Positions 63,653 through 64,000 of a DNA stretch of 64,000 nucleotides are shown here, in pieces (within the stretch, counting starts at the first letter, position 1; each line of letters opens with the position of its first letter). A program made the translations under genes and the position numbers. The DNA is from Pseudomonas putida (GTDB lineage Bacteria; Pseudomonadota; Gammaproteobacteria; Pseudomonadales; Pseudomonadaceae): the NCBI GenBank assembly GCA_029953615.1, contig CP124529.1, positions 2,136,998-2,200,997 on the forward strand, written 5' to 3'. Below the pieces are notes generated by a model. The model was not told the DNA's origin and ran no database searches. It saw only the letters and a list, made by a program, of their open reading frames with translations.

Positions 63653-64000
63653 TCAGATCCCGTACTGCGCCCGGTAAGCCTCGACAGCCGGCAGGTGCTG
63701 CTTCAGCTGAGGGTCATCGGCCAGGAACTCCAGCACCTGGGTCAGCGACACGATGCTGACCACCGGGATACCGAAGTCGCGCTCCACTTCCTGGATCGCC
63801 GACAGCTCGCCATTGCCACGCTCTTCGCGGTTCAGTGCGATCAGCACACCAGCAGCCTTGGCCTGCTGGGCGTTGATGATCTGCATGACCTCACGAATGG
63901 CGGTACCGGCAGTGATCACGTCGTCGATGATCAGCACATCACCGGCCAGCGGTGCGCCGACCAGGCTGCCGCCTTCACCGTGGTCCTTGGCTTCCTTGCG
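63653..64000 (-). CDS. pyrE: Orotate phosphoribosyltransferase (5' end outside window)
   Basis: The C-terminal 115 residues are visible. They start [20 protein letters not shown] and contain the PRPP loop [17 protein letters not shown], then the PyrE-type tail [15 protein letters not shown] and AYRAQYGI. It makes OMP from orotate and PRPP in pyrimidine synthesis. The start lies beyond the right edge. Confidence 0.95.

Overview
The window is about 64 kb of GC-rich gamma-proteobacterial chromosome. Protein sequences, gene order and dense REP repeats all point to Pseudomonas of the P. putida group. Familiar landmarks run in the usual order: amtB-glnK and ubiK on the left, the lysine-catabolic amaA/amaB/hglS group, rep-xpt, the pauR-dadX-dadA-dadR block, kauB, rpmG-rpmB, radC, coaBC-dut-algC-argB and pyrE. 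No rRNA, tRNA, transposase or CRISPR array was seen.

Layout. 1-2.3 kb: nitrogen sensing (amtB, glnK) behind a probable sigma-54/NtrC control region, then ubiK and a gamma-glutamylcyclotransferase-like gene. 2.4-3.9 kb: comM, broken by one frameshift. 4.0-10.6 kb: a signalling locus with a lone receiver, an unusual winged-helix/receiver/LuxR regulator, and a divergent 1682-residue pseudokinase-ATPase-GAF-histidine kinase. 10.7-15 kb: a YcaC-like hydrolase, two AraC-type regulators (one frameshifted) and a Kef-type antiporter. 15.1-16.6 kb: a small accessory patch with a DUF6124 gene, a stand-alone PBECR2-type nuclease-fold gene, two near-identical promoter blocks and a likely structured small RNA on the minus strand. 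16.6-27.6 kb: two nearly identical ycaC copies sharing an operator-like palindrome, with a LysR regulator, an OprD porin/MFS pair, a Tat-exported amidohydrolase, a haloperoxidase-like hydrolase and a cNMP-domain MscS channel. 27.6-34.2 kb: L-pipecolate/2-aminoadipate/2-oxoadipate catabolism (amaA, amaB, hglS) with two LysR regulators. 34.3-42.4 kb: MATE pump, GGDEF/EAL protein, rep, xpt, acetyl-CoA hydrolase. 42.5-56 kb: cytochrome c5, polyamine and D-alanine catabolism (pauR, dadX, dadA, dadR, a PuuB/PauB-type oxidase, kauB, a cupin), with a MocR regulator, a phospholipase D-type lipoprotein and an MFS transporter. 56-64 kb: conserved core genes.

Two patterns cut across the window. First, 23 REP/REPIN elements of three sequence families sit almost entirely in intergenic gaps. 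Second, four single-base frameshifts (one in comM, one in a GlxA-family regulator, two in dadA) all shift the frame in the same direction, which suggests assembly errors at least as strongly as real pseudogenes.

Functionally, the right half links catabolism of lysine (via pipecolate), polyamines and alanine enantiomers to local regulators of the LysR, Lrp and XRE-cupin types. The strongest candidates for something undescribed are the 15.1-16.6 kb patch and the 4-10.6 kb pseudokinase locus.
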